Positions 45,037-54,344 of a stretch of 64,000 nucleotides of DNA are shown here, one piece after another. Origin of the DNA: an uncultured Bacilli bacterium (GTDB taxonomy: Bacteria > Bacillota_I > Bacilli_A > RF39 > UBA660); contig CANRDQ010000003.1 in assembly GCA_947629395.1 (NCBI GenBank), forward strand, positions 3,230-67,229, read 5' to 3'. Numbering within the stretch: the stretch's first letter is position 1; each line of letters begins with the position of its first letter. A model generated the notes under the pieces. The model was not told the DNA's origin. It saw nothing but the letters and a program-made list of their open reading frames with translations, and did not search any database. The position numbers and the translations under genes were made by a program.

Positions 45037-46523
45037 GAGAATTTACAGAACAAGAACAAGTAAGAAGAGAAAAAGTAGAAAAAATAAGAGAATATTGTAA
45101 TCCATACCCAGATAGATATGAAACTAATTATGAAATAAAAGATGCTGCTCAATTAGAAGATGGAGTAGATGGAGTATGTGTTGCTGGAAGAATTATTTTA
45201 ATGAGAAAAATGGGAAAAATGAGTTTCCTAACAATTGGAGATATATATGGTAAAATCCAAGTATCCGTAAAAATAGATATGATTGGAGAAGAAGCATATA
45301 AGAATTTCAAAGCAGACTATGATTTAGGAGATTTTATTGGAGTAAAAGGTGAAATCTTTACTACTCATACAGGAGAAAAAACAATCCGTGCTAGTGAAAT
45401 TAAATTCTTAGGAAAAGCTTTAAAACCACTTCCAGAAAAATTTCATGGAGTAGAAGATGTAGAAATTCTATATCGTGAAAGATATTTAGATTTAATAGCT
45501 AATGAAGAAACAAAACAAAAGTTTTTATTCCGTAGTCGTTTTATCAAAGAAATGCGTAACTACTTAGATGAAAAAGGTTACCTTGAAATAGAAACACCTA
45601 TTTTAAATAATAAAGCTAGTGGAGCCTTAGCAAAACCATTTATTACTCACCATAATGCTTTAGATATTAATTTATATTTAAGAATAGCTCCTGAAACATA
45701 TCTAAAAAGAGCAATCGTTGGAGGATTTACTAAAGTATTTGAGATAGGTCGTTGCTTTAGAAATGAAGGTATGGATGCTACTCACTTACAAGACTTTACT
45801 ATGATAGAAGGATATGGTGCTTATCTAAATTATAAAGATAACATGAAATTTTTAAGAGAAATGTTACAAACTATTGTTGAAAAATTATTTGGAACCTTAA
45901 CTATCGAAATTGAAGATCAAATGGTAGACTTAAGTGGAGAGTGGGAAAGCGTTAGCTTTAGAGATTTAATTTTAAGATATTGTGATATAGATATTCAAGT
46001 TTATAATACTAAAGAAGCATTATTAAATAAAATTAAAGAAGATAAGATAGAAATTGATAGTGAAACACCATTAGAGGACTTAGGATTTGGTAATTTAGTT
46101 GATCAATTATATAAAAAAGTGGCTCGTCCACACGTTATCAATCCAATTTTCTTAACTGAACATCCAATTGAATTATCACCCCTTGCACGAGCTAATGATG
46201 AAAATCCAAACGTAACAGATCGTTTCCAACTAGTAATAAATGGTGCAGAAATTATTAATGCATATTCAGAACTTGTTGATCCACAAGAACAAGAAAGAAG
46301 ATTAGAAGCTCAAGCAAAACTTAAAGCTTCTGGTGATGAAGATGCTATGCCAATGGATTACGATTATATTAATGCCATGGAATATGGAATGCCACCTATT
46401 TCTGGTTGGGGAATGGGAATAGATAGAGTTGTACAACTATTAACTAATAGTAAAAATATCAAAGATGTTGTTATGTTCCCATTAATGCGTCCATTAGAAG
46501 AAAATAAAAATGAAAAGATGTAG
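45033..46523 (+). CDS. lysS: Lysyl-tRNA synthetase, class II
   Basis: This 496-residue enzyme charges tRNA-Lys. It has an N-terminal OB-fold anticodon domain (GVCVAGRIILMRKMGKMSFLTI) and the class II motifs FIKEMRNYLDEKGYLEIETPIL (motif 1), FEIGRCFRNEGMDATHLQDFTMIE (motif 2), and PPISGWGMGIDRVVQLL (motif 3). The start overlaps the RDD stop. A terminator overlaps its end. No T-box is visible before it, unlike metG. Confidence 0.98.
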   Translation: MREFTEQEQVRREKVEKIREYCNPYPDRYETNYEIKDAAQLEDGVDGVCVAGRIILMRKMGKMSFLTIGDIYGKIQVSVKIDMIGEEAYKNFKADYDLGDFIGVKGEIFTTHTGEKTIRASEIKFLGKALKPLPEKFHGVEDVEILYRERYLDLIANEETKQKFLFRSRFIKEMRNYLDEKGYLEIETPILNNKASGALAKPFITHHNALDINLYLRIAPETYLKRAIVGGFTKVFEIGRCFRNEGMDATHLQDFTMIEGYGAYLNYKDNMKFLREMLQTIVEKLFGTLTIEIEDQMVDLSGEWESVSFRDLILRYCDIDIQVYNTKEALLNKIKEDKIEIDSETPLEDLGFGNLVDQLYKKVARPHVINPIFLTEHPIELSPLARANDENPNVTDRFQLVINGAEIINAYSELVDPQEQERRLEAQAKLKASGDEDAMPMDYDYINAMEYGMPPISGWGMGIDRVVQLLTNSKNIKDVVMFPLMRPLEENKNEKM

Positions 46524-46547
46524 TTAAAAAAGCTACATCTTCTTTTA
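46515..46547 (+). terminator. Terminator after lysS
   Basis: AAGATGTAG (46515-46523, including the stop codon) and CTACATCTT (46533-46541) form a perfect 9-bp stem with a 9-base loop, then CTTTT. Confidence 0.85.
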
Positions 46548-46563
46548 AAAATGGTATAAAAAC

Positions 46564-46591
46564 TTGTTTTTTCTATATTTTATAGTATAAT
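46564..46591 (+). promoter_or_regulatory. Promoter of the YfcC-type transporter
   Basis: TTGTTT (46564-46569) and TATAAT (46586-46591) with 16 bases between, about 23 bases before the start. Confidence 0.65.
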
Positions 46592-46613
46592 AAAGTTGTT
46601 AGGAGGATTTTAG

Positions 46614-48020
46614 ATGAAGAAAAATAACATGCTTAAGATTGTTCTTGGGTTAATGATTGTATTAATGATTATCACTTGGATTATACCAGCTGCATATTTT
46701 CAATCAACTCTTGTAGAACAAGGTAGAGTACAAATGGGACTATTTGATCTATTTAATTATCCAGCTACTACATTAACATATTTTGGATATGTTTCTATAT
46801 TCATACTATTAGTTGGTGGTTTCTATGCTGTTTTAAACAAAACAGGTGCATATCGTAAATTATTAGATAAAATAGTTAGTATTTTTAAAGGAGAAGAAAA
46901 ACTTGCTTTAGCAGCTATTATGGTATTGATAGCAATTGGAGTATCTGTATGTGGTTTACAACTTGCACTTCTTATGTTCTTCCCACTTATTATCGCTCTT
47001 ATCCTATTAATGGGATACGATAAAATTGTTGCAGCACTTGCTACAGTAGGTTCTGTTACAGTTGGTTTAATGGGAACTACATTTGCTTACAATATCACAG
47101 GTGTATTAAATCAAATATTTACTACTGATGTATATACAGAAATTATTACTAAAGTTGTAATTTTAGTATTAGGTTTAATCATCTTAATCTTTAATACTAT
47201 TAAATATATTGATAGTAAAAAAGGTAAAAAATCTAAAGATGCTAAAGAATTAGAATATTTAGTTCCAAAAGAAGAAAAAGATTCTAAAAAGAAAAAAGTT
47301 TGGCCTTTAGTTGTAGTTTTAGATTTAATTTTTATAATTACAGTATTGGCATTCATTTCTTGGGATGGTGCATTTAGTATTGATATCTTTACTAAAGCTC
47401 AAGAAGCAGTAACAAAATTTGAAATTCAAAAATTTGCTATTTTTGGAAAATTACTTGGAAATGTAAATGCATTTGGAAATTGGACAGTTGCAGAATTAGA
47501 AGTTGTTCTAGTAATTGCTTCAATTATTCTAGCATTAGTTTACAAAATCAAATTTAGTGAATATATTGATACAATGATTGAAGGTGCTAAAAAAGCATTC
47601 AAACCTGCATTATTAGTAGCATTAATCTATACATGTTTAGTTATTACAACTTATCATCCATTCCAATTAATAATTTATGATTGGTTCTATAACTTAACAA
47701 AAGGATTTAATGTAGCTACAACTACAATAGTAGCAGCTTTAGCAGGATTATTTAATGTAGATGGTGCTTATAGTTTCCAAAGCGCTGCTCCATATTTACA
47801 ATCTTTAGTAAGTGATCAAGCTGTTTATCCATTAATCACAATAATTTTCCAAACTATGTATGGATTAGTAATGTTAATCGCACCAACAAGTGTAGTATTA
47901 ATGGTAACATTAGATTACTTAGAAATTTCTTACAAAGAATGGCTAAAGAATGTTTGGAAGTTAGCATTAGAACTATTAGTAGTTCTAGTAATTATCTTCA
48001 CAGTTCTTTTAGTAATATAA
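46614..48020 (+). CDS. YfcC/DcuC family transporter (C4-dicarboxylate or amino-acid type)
   Basis: This 468-residue integral membrane protein has at least ten hydrophobic segments. It opens with LMIITWIIPAAYF, close to the YfcC-family TWIIPAGxF, and has GVSVCGLQLALLMFFPLI in the first half, a charged loop at about 203-225 (KKGKKSKDAKELE and KEEKDSKKKK), and GLFNVDGAYSFQSAAPYL near 382. Family members include C4-dicarboxylate carriers and arginine/ornithine-type exchangers, so the substrate cannot be set by eye. It stands alone with promoter and terminator. Confidence 0.8.
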   Translation: MKKNNMLKIVLGLMIVLMIITWIIPAAYFQSTLVEQGRVQMGLFDLFNYPATTLTYFGYVSIFILLVGGFYAVLNKTGAYRKLLDKIVSIFKGEEKLALAAIMVLIAIGVSVCGLQLALLMFFPLIIALILLMGYDKIVAALATVGSVTVGLMGTTFAYNITGVLNQIFTTDVYTEIITKVVILVLGLIILIFNTIKYIDSKKGKKSKDAKELEYLVPKEEKDSKKKKVWPLVVVLDLIFIITVLAFISWDGAFSIDIFTKAQEAVTKFEIQKFAIFGKLLGNVNAFGNWTVAELEVVLVIASIILALVYKIKFSEYIDTMIEGAKKAFKPALLVALIYTCLVITTYHPFQLIIYDWFYNLTKGFNVATTTIVAALAGLFNVDGAYSFQSAAPYLQSLVSDQAVYPLITIIFQTMYGLVMLIAPTSVVLMVTLDYLEISYKEWLKNVWKLALELLVVLVIIFTVLLVI

Positions 48021-48027
48021 AAGTTAA

Positions 48028-48058
48028 AAACTTAATCGCAAAGATTAAGTTTTTTTGT
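48028..48058 (+). terminator. Terminator after the YfcC-type gene
   Basis: AAACTTAATC (48028-48037) and GATTAAGTTT (48043-48052) form a perfect 10-bp stem with a 5-base loop, then four T. Confidence 0.9.
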
Positions 48059-48144
48059 TTGTTAAAAATCTGTCATTTTTTTGGGAACATATTTTATTGA
48101 ATTTAGACTCAAAATATTCATAGAATATAATAGGAGGAGATAAA

Positions 48145-50448
48145 ATGTTTTCAAAATTTAATGAAGATGCTCAAAGAGTTTTAACTAACTCAAAAAAAGA
48201 AATGCAAAAGTTGAAACATCCTTATGTAGGAAGTGAACATTTATTACTAGCTATTTTAAATATGCAAGACTTAAATGTTACAAAAAAACTTAATCAATTT
48301 GGTATTAATTATAATAATTTTTATAAAGAAGTATTAAATGTAATAGGAGAAGGAACAGAAAGTAATAGTTGGTTTTTATATACTCCTCTATTAAAAAGAG
48401 TAATTGAATCAGCAGCCTTAGATGGAAAAGAAAATGAAAATGGAGAAGTTACAGTTGAAAATTTATTCTTTGCCTTATTAGAAGAAGGAGAAGGAGTAGC
48501 CATAAGACTATTAATAGGTATGAATATTGATACAGATGAATTGTATGATGAATTTATGGATAAGTTATCTCCAAAACATGGAGAAAATAAACATAAATTA
48601 TTAATAGAAGAATATGCTGTAGATTTTAATAAAAGAGCTAAACTTGGAGAAATAGATCCCGTAGTAGGTTGTGAAAAAGAAATTCAACGCTTAATAGAAA
48701 TACTATCTAGAAGAACCAAAAATAATCCTTTATTAATAGGAGAAGCAGGAGTTGGAAAAACAGCTATAGTCGAAGAGCTAGCTAGAAGAATAGAATCAGG
48801 CAACATTCCTGAAAGTTTAAAAAACAAACATATTTATTCTATGACCATGTCTTCTTTAATCGCCGGTACTAAATATCGAGGAGAATTTGAAGAAAGAATA
48901 AATAAAGTTATTGAGAGTATTGAAGAAAATCCTAATATAATAGTTTTTATAGATGAAATTCATACTATGGTAGGAGCAGGAGGAGCTGAAGGTGCAATAG
49001 ATGCTTCTAATATATTAAAGCCAGCTTTAGCACGTGGAAAAATAAAAATAATAGGTGCTACTACTAATAATGAATATAAAAAATTTATTGAACAAGATAA
49101 GGCCTTGGATAGAAGATTTCAAAAGTTAGAAATTAAAGAGCCTAATGCAGAAAAATTGAAACAAATTTTATTAAAATTAAAACCATTATATGAAAGTTAT
49201 CATGGAACTCAAATAGATGATGAAATAATTGATTTAATTATAGATTTTAGCAATAAATATATACATAATCGAAAACAACCTGATAAAGCCATAGATATAT
49301 TAGACGAAGTTTGTGCCAAAGCTTCCTTAATGTTAAATCCTTTAGAAAAGCAACAAATAGATACTATTTCAGAATTAAACAGATACAAAGAATTAAAAAA
49401 TAAAGCAGTATTAAATCAGGATTATGAGAAAGCTTCTAATTATAAAGCCAAAGAACAAGAACTAGAAGATAAATATAACAAACTACAACTTAAAATTTCC
49501 AAAAATACTAAAACAAAGAAAATAACTAAAGAAATAGTAAAAGATGTCGTATCTCTTCAAAGTAAAATTCCTATTTATGAAAGTGAAGATATGTTAAAAG
49601 TAGTCAGAAACTTAAAAAAAGAACTAACCAAGAAAATAATGGGTCAAGATGATATCATTGAAGACCTATGTAAATTTACTATGAAATTAAAGTGTAACTA
49701 TTTAAAAATGAAACCTTATTCATTTTTGTTAGTTGGTCCAACAGGTGTAGGGAAAACTTACTTAGTAAAGGAATATGCTGAAAATCTTTATAATAAAGAA
49801 TCTTTTATTCGAGTTGATATGAGTGAATATAAAGAAGCTCATAGTGTGAGTAAAATTATTGGTTCTCCACCAGGATATATAGGTTATAATGACTGCAACA
49901 ACGTGTTAGAACTTGTAAAAAACAATCCTAATTCTATTATATTATTAGACGAAATAGAAAAAGCTCATCCTGATGTTATAAAACTTTTTTTACAAATATT
50001 AGATGAAGGGAAAATAAAAAATTCCAAAGGAGAAGAAATATACTTTGATAATACTTTAATATTTATGACTTCTAATTTAGGTTGTGAAAAGTCCAAAGTT
50101 GGATTCACAAAACAAAATCAAAAAATTTCCACAGAAATGAGAGACTTTTTTAGTATAGAATTTTTAAATAGAGTAGATAAAATTTATTATTTCCACAATT
50201 TATGTGGAAAAGATGTAAAAAATATAATAAGTTATAAACTAAATCTGTTGAAAAAACAATTTTTAGATAATATTAAATTAAATTATTCACAAGAAACTGT
50301 GGAAGATATTTTATCAAGGTGTGAATATTTAGAATTTGGAGCTAGAAAAATAGATAAAATCATAAATGAATATATAGAATCAGAAATAACTTCTCAACTT
50401 CTCATAGGTGCTAGAGAAATTGATTTTAAAGGACTTAAAATAGCTTAA
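48145..50448 (+). CDS. clpC: Clp protease ATPase subunit ClpC
   Basis: This 767-residue Hsp100 has the N-terminal double repeat (FNEDAQRVLTNSKKEMQKL, then a second copy), the first AAA with Walker A GEAGVGKT at 199-206, a UVR-type middle segment at about 410-440 (LNQDYEKASNYKAKEQELED), and the second AAA with GPTGVGKT at 531-538 and GSPPGYIGYN. This is the ClpC layout, slightly shorter than in Bacillus (about 810). CtsR, McsA and McsB genes, usual upstream partners, are absent, and I see no tandem GGTCAAA CtsR operator. A TATAAT box lies at 48126. Confidence 0.93.
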   Translation: MFSKFNEDAQRVLTNSKKEMQKLKHPYVGSEHLLLAILNMQDLNVTKKLNQFGINYNNFYKEVLNVIGEGTESNSWFLYTPLLKRVIESAALDGKENENGEVTVENLFFALLEEGEGVAIRLLIGMNIDTDELYDEFMDKLSPKHGENKHKLLIEEYAVDFNKRAKLGEIDPVVGCEKEIQRLIEILSRRTKNNPLLIGEAGVGKTAIVEELARRIESGNIPESLKNKHIYSMTMSSLIAGTKYRGEFEERINKVIESIEENPNIIVFIDEIHTMVGAGGAEGAIDASNILKPALARGKIKIIGATTNNEYKKFIEQDKALDRRFQKLEIKEPNAEKLKQILLKLKPLYESYHGTQIDDEIIDLIIDFSNKYIHNRKQPDKAIDILDEVCAKASLMLNPLEKQQIDTISELNRYKELKNKAVLNQDYEKASNYKAKEQELEDKYNKLQLKISKNTKTKKITKEIVKDVVSLQSKIPIYESEDMLKVVRNLKKELTKKIMGQDDIIEDLCKFTMKLKCNYLKMKPYSFLLVGPTGVGKTYLVKEYAENLYNKESFIRVDMSEYKEAHSVSKIIGSPPGYIGYNDCNNVLELVKNNPNSIILLDEIEKAHPDVIKLFLQILDEGKIKNSKGEEIYFDNTLIFMTSNLGCEKSKVGFTKQNQKISTEMRDFFSIEFLNRVDKIYYFHNLCGKDVKNIISYKLNLLKKQFLDNIKLNYSQETVEDILSRCEYLEFGARKIDKIINEYIESEITSQLLIGAREIDFKGLKIA

Positions 50449-50453
50449 TAAAT

Positions 50454-50482
50454 TTGGAAAAATAAATAACCCGTGTTATAAT
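50454..50482 (+). promoter_or_regulatory. Promoter of cysS
   Basis: TTGGAA (50454-50459) and TATAAT (50477-50482) with 17 bases between, about 24 bases before the cysS start. Confidence 0.8.
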
Positions 50483-50505
50483 GGCTTGTAGAAGTAGGTG
50501 ATTTT

Positions 50506-51903
50506 ATGAAATTATATAATACTTTAACTAGACAAGTAGAAAAATTTATTCCTCGAGAAGAAGGAAAAGTTAAGTTATATACTTGTGGACCTACTGTTTA
50601 TCATTATGCTCATATTGGAAATATTCGTAACTACATTGGCAATGATATTTTAGAAAAAACATTAAAATATGTCGGATATGATGTAAAAAGAGCTATGAAT
50701 ATTACTGATGTTGGTCATTTAACTAGTGATTCTGATTCTGGTGAAGATAAGATGGAAGTAGCTAGAAAAAGAGAAGGTAAATCTGCCTATGATATTGCCA
50801 AATATTATACAGATGCTTTCTTTGAAGACTTTAAAAAAGTCAATTGTGCTGTACCAGAGTTTGTTTCACCAGCTACTGATAATATAGATATGTACATTAA
50901 AATTATCACTAGATTACTTGAAAAAGGTTATGCTTATGAATCAGGAGGTAATATTTATTTTGATATTACTAAGCTAGATGATTACTATGTTTTAACTAAT
51001 CACGTAGAAGATAAAATGGTAGTAGGTGTACGTGAAGGCGTAGAATATGATGATAGAAAGAAAAATCAAGCCGATTTTGCTTTGTGGTTTACTACCAGTA
51101 AGTTTGAAAATCATGAAATGGTTTGGGATTCTCCTTGGGGAGTAGGTTACCCAGGGTGGCATATTGAATGTACAGGTATAAGTATTAAATATTTAGGAGA
51201 ATATTTAGATATCCATACTGGAGGAATAGATAACATTTTTCCACATCATACTAATGAAATTGCTCAATCTGAAGCTTATTTGGGACATAAATGGTGCAAT
51301 TACTGGTTTCATAATGAACATTTAATCGATGAATCAGGTAAAATGAGTAAATCAAAAGGAGCTATTTTAAGAATAAAGACCCTAGAAGAAAAAGGTTATA
51401 ATCCCTTATCATTCAGATTTATGTGTTTAAACTCTAATTATAGAAAACAATTATTATTTACTTATGAAGCCCTTGATCAAGCTGAGGCTACTTTAAATAA
51501 ATTATATAGTAAAATTTCTTCTATTCCTAAAGAAGGAGAAATGCAAGAAACAAAATTTACCGAATATAAAAATAAGTTTATAGAAGAAATGAGTAATGAT
51601 TTAAATACATCTAATGCCATGACTGTACTTTATGATTTAATTAAAGATAATGAAGTTAATGGTAATACAAAAAGAGAATTAATTTCTAGTTTTGATGAGA
51701 TATTTTCTTTAGATTTATTAAAAGAACATAGTATGGAAATATCCGCTGAATTAGAAGAATACATAAAAGAAAAAATAGAAGAAAGAAAAATAGCTAAAGC
51801 TAATAAAGATTATGAAAAGGCAGATGCTATTCGTGATGAACTTTTAAAGAAAAATATTTGTCTTAAAGATACAAGAGAAGGAACTACTTATGAACTAATA
51901 TAG
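50506..51903 (+). CDS. cysS: Cysteinyl-tRNA synthetase
   Basis: This 465-residue class I synthetase opens MKLYNTLTRQVEKF. It has the zinc-binding LYTCGPTVYHYAHIGNIRNYI with the HIGH box, CTGISIKYLGEYLDIHTGG with the further zinc ligands, FPHHTNEIAQSEA, and the KMSKS loop GKMSKSKGAILR. Length is normal. It lies upstream of mrnC and rlmB, the same order as in Bacillus. A terminator spans its end. Confidence 0.98.
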   Translation: MKLYNTLTRQVEKFIPREEGKVKLYTCGPTVYHYAHIGNIRNYIGNDILEKTLKYVGYDVKRAMNITDVGHLTSDSDSGEDKMEVARKREGKSAYDIAKYYTDAFFEDFKKVNCAVPEFVSPATDNIDMYIKIITRLLEKGYAYESGGNIYFDITKLDDYYVLTNHVEDKMVVGVREGVEYDDRKKNQADFALWFTTSKFENHEMVWDSPWGVGYPGWHIECTGISIKYLGEYLDIHTGGIDNIFPHHTNEIAQSEAYLGHKWCNYWFHNEHLIDESGKMSKSKGAILRIKTLEEKGYNPLSFRFMCLNSNYRKQLLFTYEALDQAEATLNKLYSKISSIPKEGEMQETKFTEYKNKFIEEMSNDLNTSNAMTVLYDLIKDNEVNGNTKRELISSFDEIFSLDLLKEHSMEISAELEEYIKEKIEERKIAKANKDYEKADAIRDELLKKNICLKDTREGTTYELI

Positions 51904-51917
51904 TTTCTTCTTTTTTT
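51877..51917 (+). terminator. Terminator overlapping the cysS 3' end
   Basis: GAAGGAACTA (51877-51886) and TAGTTTCTTC (51901-51910) pair over 10 bp with one wobble and a 14-base loop, then seven T. It includes the cysS stop. Confidence 0.75.
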
Positions 51918-51951
51918 ATTTTGATGTATAATTATGTCGGAAGTGATTAAT

Positions 51952-52329
51952 ATGCAAACAAAAGAAATAAATGTTTTGGTATTAGCTTATTTAGGAGATA
52001 CTATTTATGAGAATTATATAAGAAGATTTTTAATAAGTAAAAATATCGGCAATGTAGATTCTCTTCAAAAAGAAGCTGTTAAATATGTTAGTGCCAAAAA
52101 ACAAGCAGAATTTCTAACTAAAATGATAGAAGAAAACTTTTTAACAGTAGAAGAACTTACTCTAGTAAAAAGAGCTCGTAATTATAAAACTAAATCCCAT
52201 CCTAAAAATTGTGATATTATTACATATAAATATGCTACTGGTTTAGAGGCTTTAATAGGATATTTAGATTTAGAAAATAATAAGGACAGAGTCACAGAAA
52301 TTATGAATTATATAATAGGAGGTAAATAA
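51952..52329 (+). CDS. mrnC: Mini-ribonuclease III
   Basis: This 125-residue RNase III catalytic domain lacks the double-strand RNA-binding domain. Key features are NVLVLAYLGDTIYENYIRRFL with the catalytic Asp and Glu, and ATGLEALIGYLDL with the second acidic cluster. It matures 23S rRNA in Bacillus. I chose ATG 51952, since GGAAGTGA lies 5-6 bases before it; the earlier ATG at 51934 lies directly after a TATAAT at 51927-51932, too early for translation. It ends at the rlmB start. Confidence 0.95.
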   Translation: MQTKEINVLVLAYLGDTIYENYIRRFLISKNIGNVDSLQKEAVKYVSAKKQAEFLTKMIEENFLTVEELTLVKRARNYKTKSHPKNCDIITYKYATGLEALIGYLDLENNKDRVTEIMNYIIGGK

Positions 52330-53030
52330 TGTTAGTATATGGTAAAAATGTTGCATACGAAATATTAGAAAAAAAGATAAAAATTAACAAAATATATTTA
52401 CAAGATAGCTTTAATGACAAAAAGTTAATTTCTGCTTTAGAAAAAGAAAAATCTCCTAAGATTATTTTACCAAAACATAAAATGGATAATTTGATAGATG
52501 GACTTCATCAAGGTATAATTATCGATATTGAGAACTATCAATATTTAGATTTTAATACTATTCAAAATGATGAAAATATCAACAAGATAGTTATTTTAGA
52601 TCATATCGAAGATCCTCATAATTTTGGTGCTATTATCAGAACTTGTGAAGCTGCAGGTATTGATGCCATTATCGTTCCTAAAGATAGACAAACTTTAGTT
52701 AATGCTACTGTTATCAAAACTAGTGTCGGTACTGTTTTTGGAATGAAAATAATAGCGGTATCCAATTTAGCCAATACAATAGATAAACTAAAAGATAATA
52801 ATTATTGGATAGTAGGAACAGCCTTAGAAAATAGTGTAGACTATCGTGATATAGACTACAATGGTAAAATAGCACTAATAATTGGTAATGAAGGAAAAGG
52901 AATGAGTCCTTTAATAACTAAAAAATGTGATTTTATCGCTAAAATTCCTATGTATGGAAAAACAAATAGCTTAAATGCTTCCGTAGCAGCAGGAATTATG
53001 ATTTATGAGATGGTTCGCAATAGAAAGTAG
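52329..53030 (+). CDS. rlmB: 23S rRNA 2'-O-ribose methyltransferase RlmB (TrmH family)
   Basis: This 233-residue SPOUT methyltransferase has an N-terminal substrate-binding domain (YGKNVAYEILEKKIKINKIYL), then IVILDHIEDPHNFGAIIRTCEAAGI, LIIGNEGKGMS and IPMYGKTNSLNASVAAGI, the trefoil-knot motifs. It likely methylates G2251 of 23S rRNA. It starts at the mrnC stop (shared base) and the sigH ribosome binding site lies across its stop. Confidence 0.95.
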   Translation: MLVYGKNVAYEILEKKIKINKIYLQDSFNDKKLISALEKEKSPKIILPKHKMDNLIDGLHQGIIIDIENYQYLDFNTIQNDENINKIVILDHIEDPHNFGAIIRTCEAAGIDAIIVPKDRQTLVNATVIKTSVGTVFGMKIIAVSNLANTIDKLKDNNYWIVGTALENSVDYRDIDYNGKIALIIGNEGKGMSPLITKKCDFIAKIPMYGKTNSLNASVAAGIMIYEMVRNRK

Positions 53031-53037
53031 GAGGACC

Positions 53038-53664
53038 ATGAATTATAAAAATATGAATGATTATGAATTATTATATTTAATTTCCGAAAATGATGAATTT
53101 GCAAGAGAAATATTAATAAATAAATATAAGCCAATTGTTCATTTTATTGCTAATAAATATTATAAAGTTAATAAAAGTAAGGGTGTAGAACTTCAAGATT
53201 TAATTCAAGAAGGATATTACGCCCTTTTGAAGTCTACCGAAACTTATCAACCAATCAAAAATAATTTATTTTATACTTATACTTCAGTTTGTATCGAAAG
53301 AACTATCCAAGCTTTCTGTAGAAAATTAAATACCAAAAAATATGAAATATTAAATCAATCATTTTCTTATGAAGTTTGTGAACCAAATAGTAACCAACAA
53401 TATAAAAATATTATATCCGATACCAAAGAAGATGAACCATTCACTAAAATATTAATAGAAGACTTTTACCAAGAATTAAATCAATTAAGATTAGATTTAG
53501 ATACTGAATATAGTGAAATATTTGAACTTAGATATAATGGTTTTTCCTATAAAGAAATTTCCATTTTATTAGATATTAAAGTATCGAGAGTCGGAAAATG
53601 TTTAGAATCAGTCAGAAAAGAACTAAGAAAGCGAGGTTTACAAACATTTTTAAACAAATATTAA
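53038..53664 (+). CDS. sigH: RNA polymerase sigma-H factor (early sporulation)
   Basis: This 208-residue sigma-70-family protein has region 2 (EILINKYKPIVHFIANKYYK, LQDLIQEGYYALLKSTETY) and region 4 (EIFELRYNGFSYKEISILLDIKVSRVGKCLESVRKELRKRG). No region 1.1 or region 3 of a housekeeping factor is seen. Size and position between rlmB and secE match Bacillus sigH (218 residues). Sigma-H drives entry into sporulation and competence. I chose the ATG at 53038 because a perfect AGGAGG precedes it. Confidence 0.92.
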   Translation: MNYKNMNDYELLYLISENDEFAREILINKYKPIVHFIANKYYKVNKSKGVELQDLIQEGYYALLKSTETYQPIKNNLFYTYTSVCIERTIQAFCRKLNTKKYEILNQSFSYEVCEPNSNQQYKNIISDTKEDEPFTKILIEDFYQELNQLRLDLDTEYSEIFELRYNGFSYKEISILLDIKVSRVGKCLESVRKELRKRGLQTFLNKY

Positions 53665-53693
53665 TTGTTTTTTAAAGAAAAATATTATATGAT
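53665..53693 (+). promoter_or_regulatory. Promoter of the membrane-anchored unknown gene
   Basis: TTGTTT (53665-53670) and TATGAT (53688-53693) with 17 bases between, right after the sigH stop and 22 bases before the next start. Confidence 0.55.
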
Positions 53694-53715
53694 ATTACTA
53701 GAATAGGTGATAATA

Positions 53716-54300
53716 ATGAAAAGTATAAGTATCGGAGAATATCTTAAGACTCATCAAGATCCTGGCTTTAAAGAAGGTCTTTTTAATAATATCTTATCAG
53801 AAATGCAAATAATTCATGCCCAAAACTATGTTATAAAAGATTTCTCTTTAGAAAATATTAATACTGATGAAAATCAAAAAATAACATTTAAGAAAATATC
53901 AGCAGTAGAACAAAAATATTTATCAGATAATATTAATATGGATAATTTAAAATACTTAATGTTAATGCTTAGTTCTTTTTTAAACATTACAGAATATGAT
54001 GAAATAAAAAATAAATTAAAAGAAAATGGTAATATTACCACCTCTGAAGTAGCAGAATTATATTTCAGAAATAGAGAATTTTTACCTGATTTTGTTCATG
54101 AAAAATTTGGACAATCTAAAACTAATTCCCAAAGTTCAATGAGCAAAGGTGGAAAACAGTATACTAAAAGTAACGGAAAAAGTATTTTAGGTGATGAAAA
54201 CAGACCAAATGGTTTTGTAAGTTTAATAATATTCCCTGCTTTAATGATTTATTTCTTTTTAATGGTTGCTTTAGTATATTGGATTTTAGTATTAAAGTAA
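53716..54300 (+). CDS. Unknown protein with a kinase-like catalytic-loop motif and C-terminal membrane anchor
   Basis: I do not recognise this 194-residue protein. Residues 33-48 read IHAQNYVIKDFSLENI; VIKDFSLENI aligns with the kinase catalytic loop HRDLKPENI, keeping D, E, N and I in place. No glycine-rich loop or VAIK lysine is seen and the rest is too short for a full kinase. Residues about 133-160 are a Ser/Gly/Lys-rich linker, and 168-192 a hydrophobic anchor with a short tail. It could be a pseudokinase fragment or a chance match. Start at ATG 53716 follows AGGTGA. It lies between sigH and secE, where rpmG is usual. Confidence 0.7.
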   Translation: MKSISIGEYLKTHQDPGFKEGLFNNILSEMQIIHAQNYVIKDFSLENINTDENQKITFKKISAVEQKYLSDNINMDNLKYLMLMLSSFLNITEYDEIKNKLKENGNITTSEVAELYFRNREFLPDFVHEKFGQSKTNSQSSMSKGGKQYTKSNGKSILGDENRPNGFVSLIIFPALMIYFFLMVALVYWILVLK

Positions 54301-54308
54301 AAGATTTG

Positions 54309-54337
54309 TTGACATTTCGATTGTTTTATGTTATTTT
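54309..54337 (+). promoter_or_regulatory. Promoter of secE-nusG
   Basis: TTGACA (54309-54314) is perfect and TATTTT (54332-54337) follows at 17 bases. Confidence 0.85.
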
Positions 54338-54344
54338 AATGTTG

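Noticed and set aside
48057..48144. CtsR operator upstream of clpC
   Set aside because: No tandem GGTCAAA-type heptad is present; only one weak partial GTCA match is seen.
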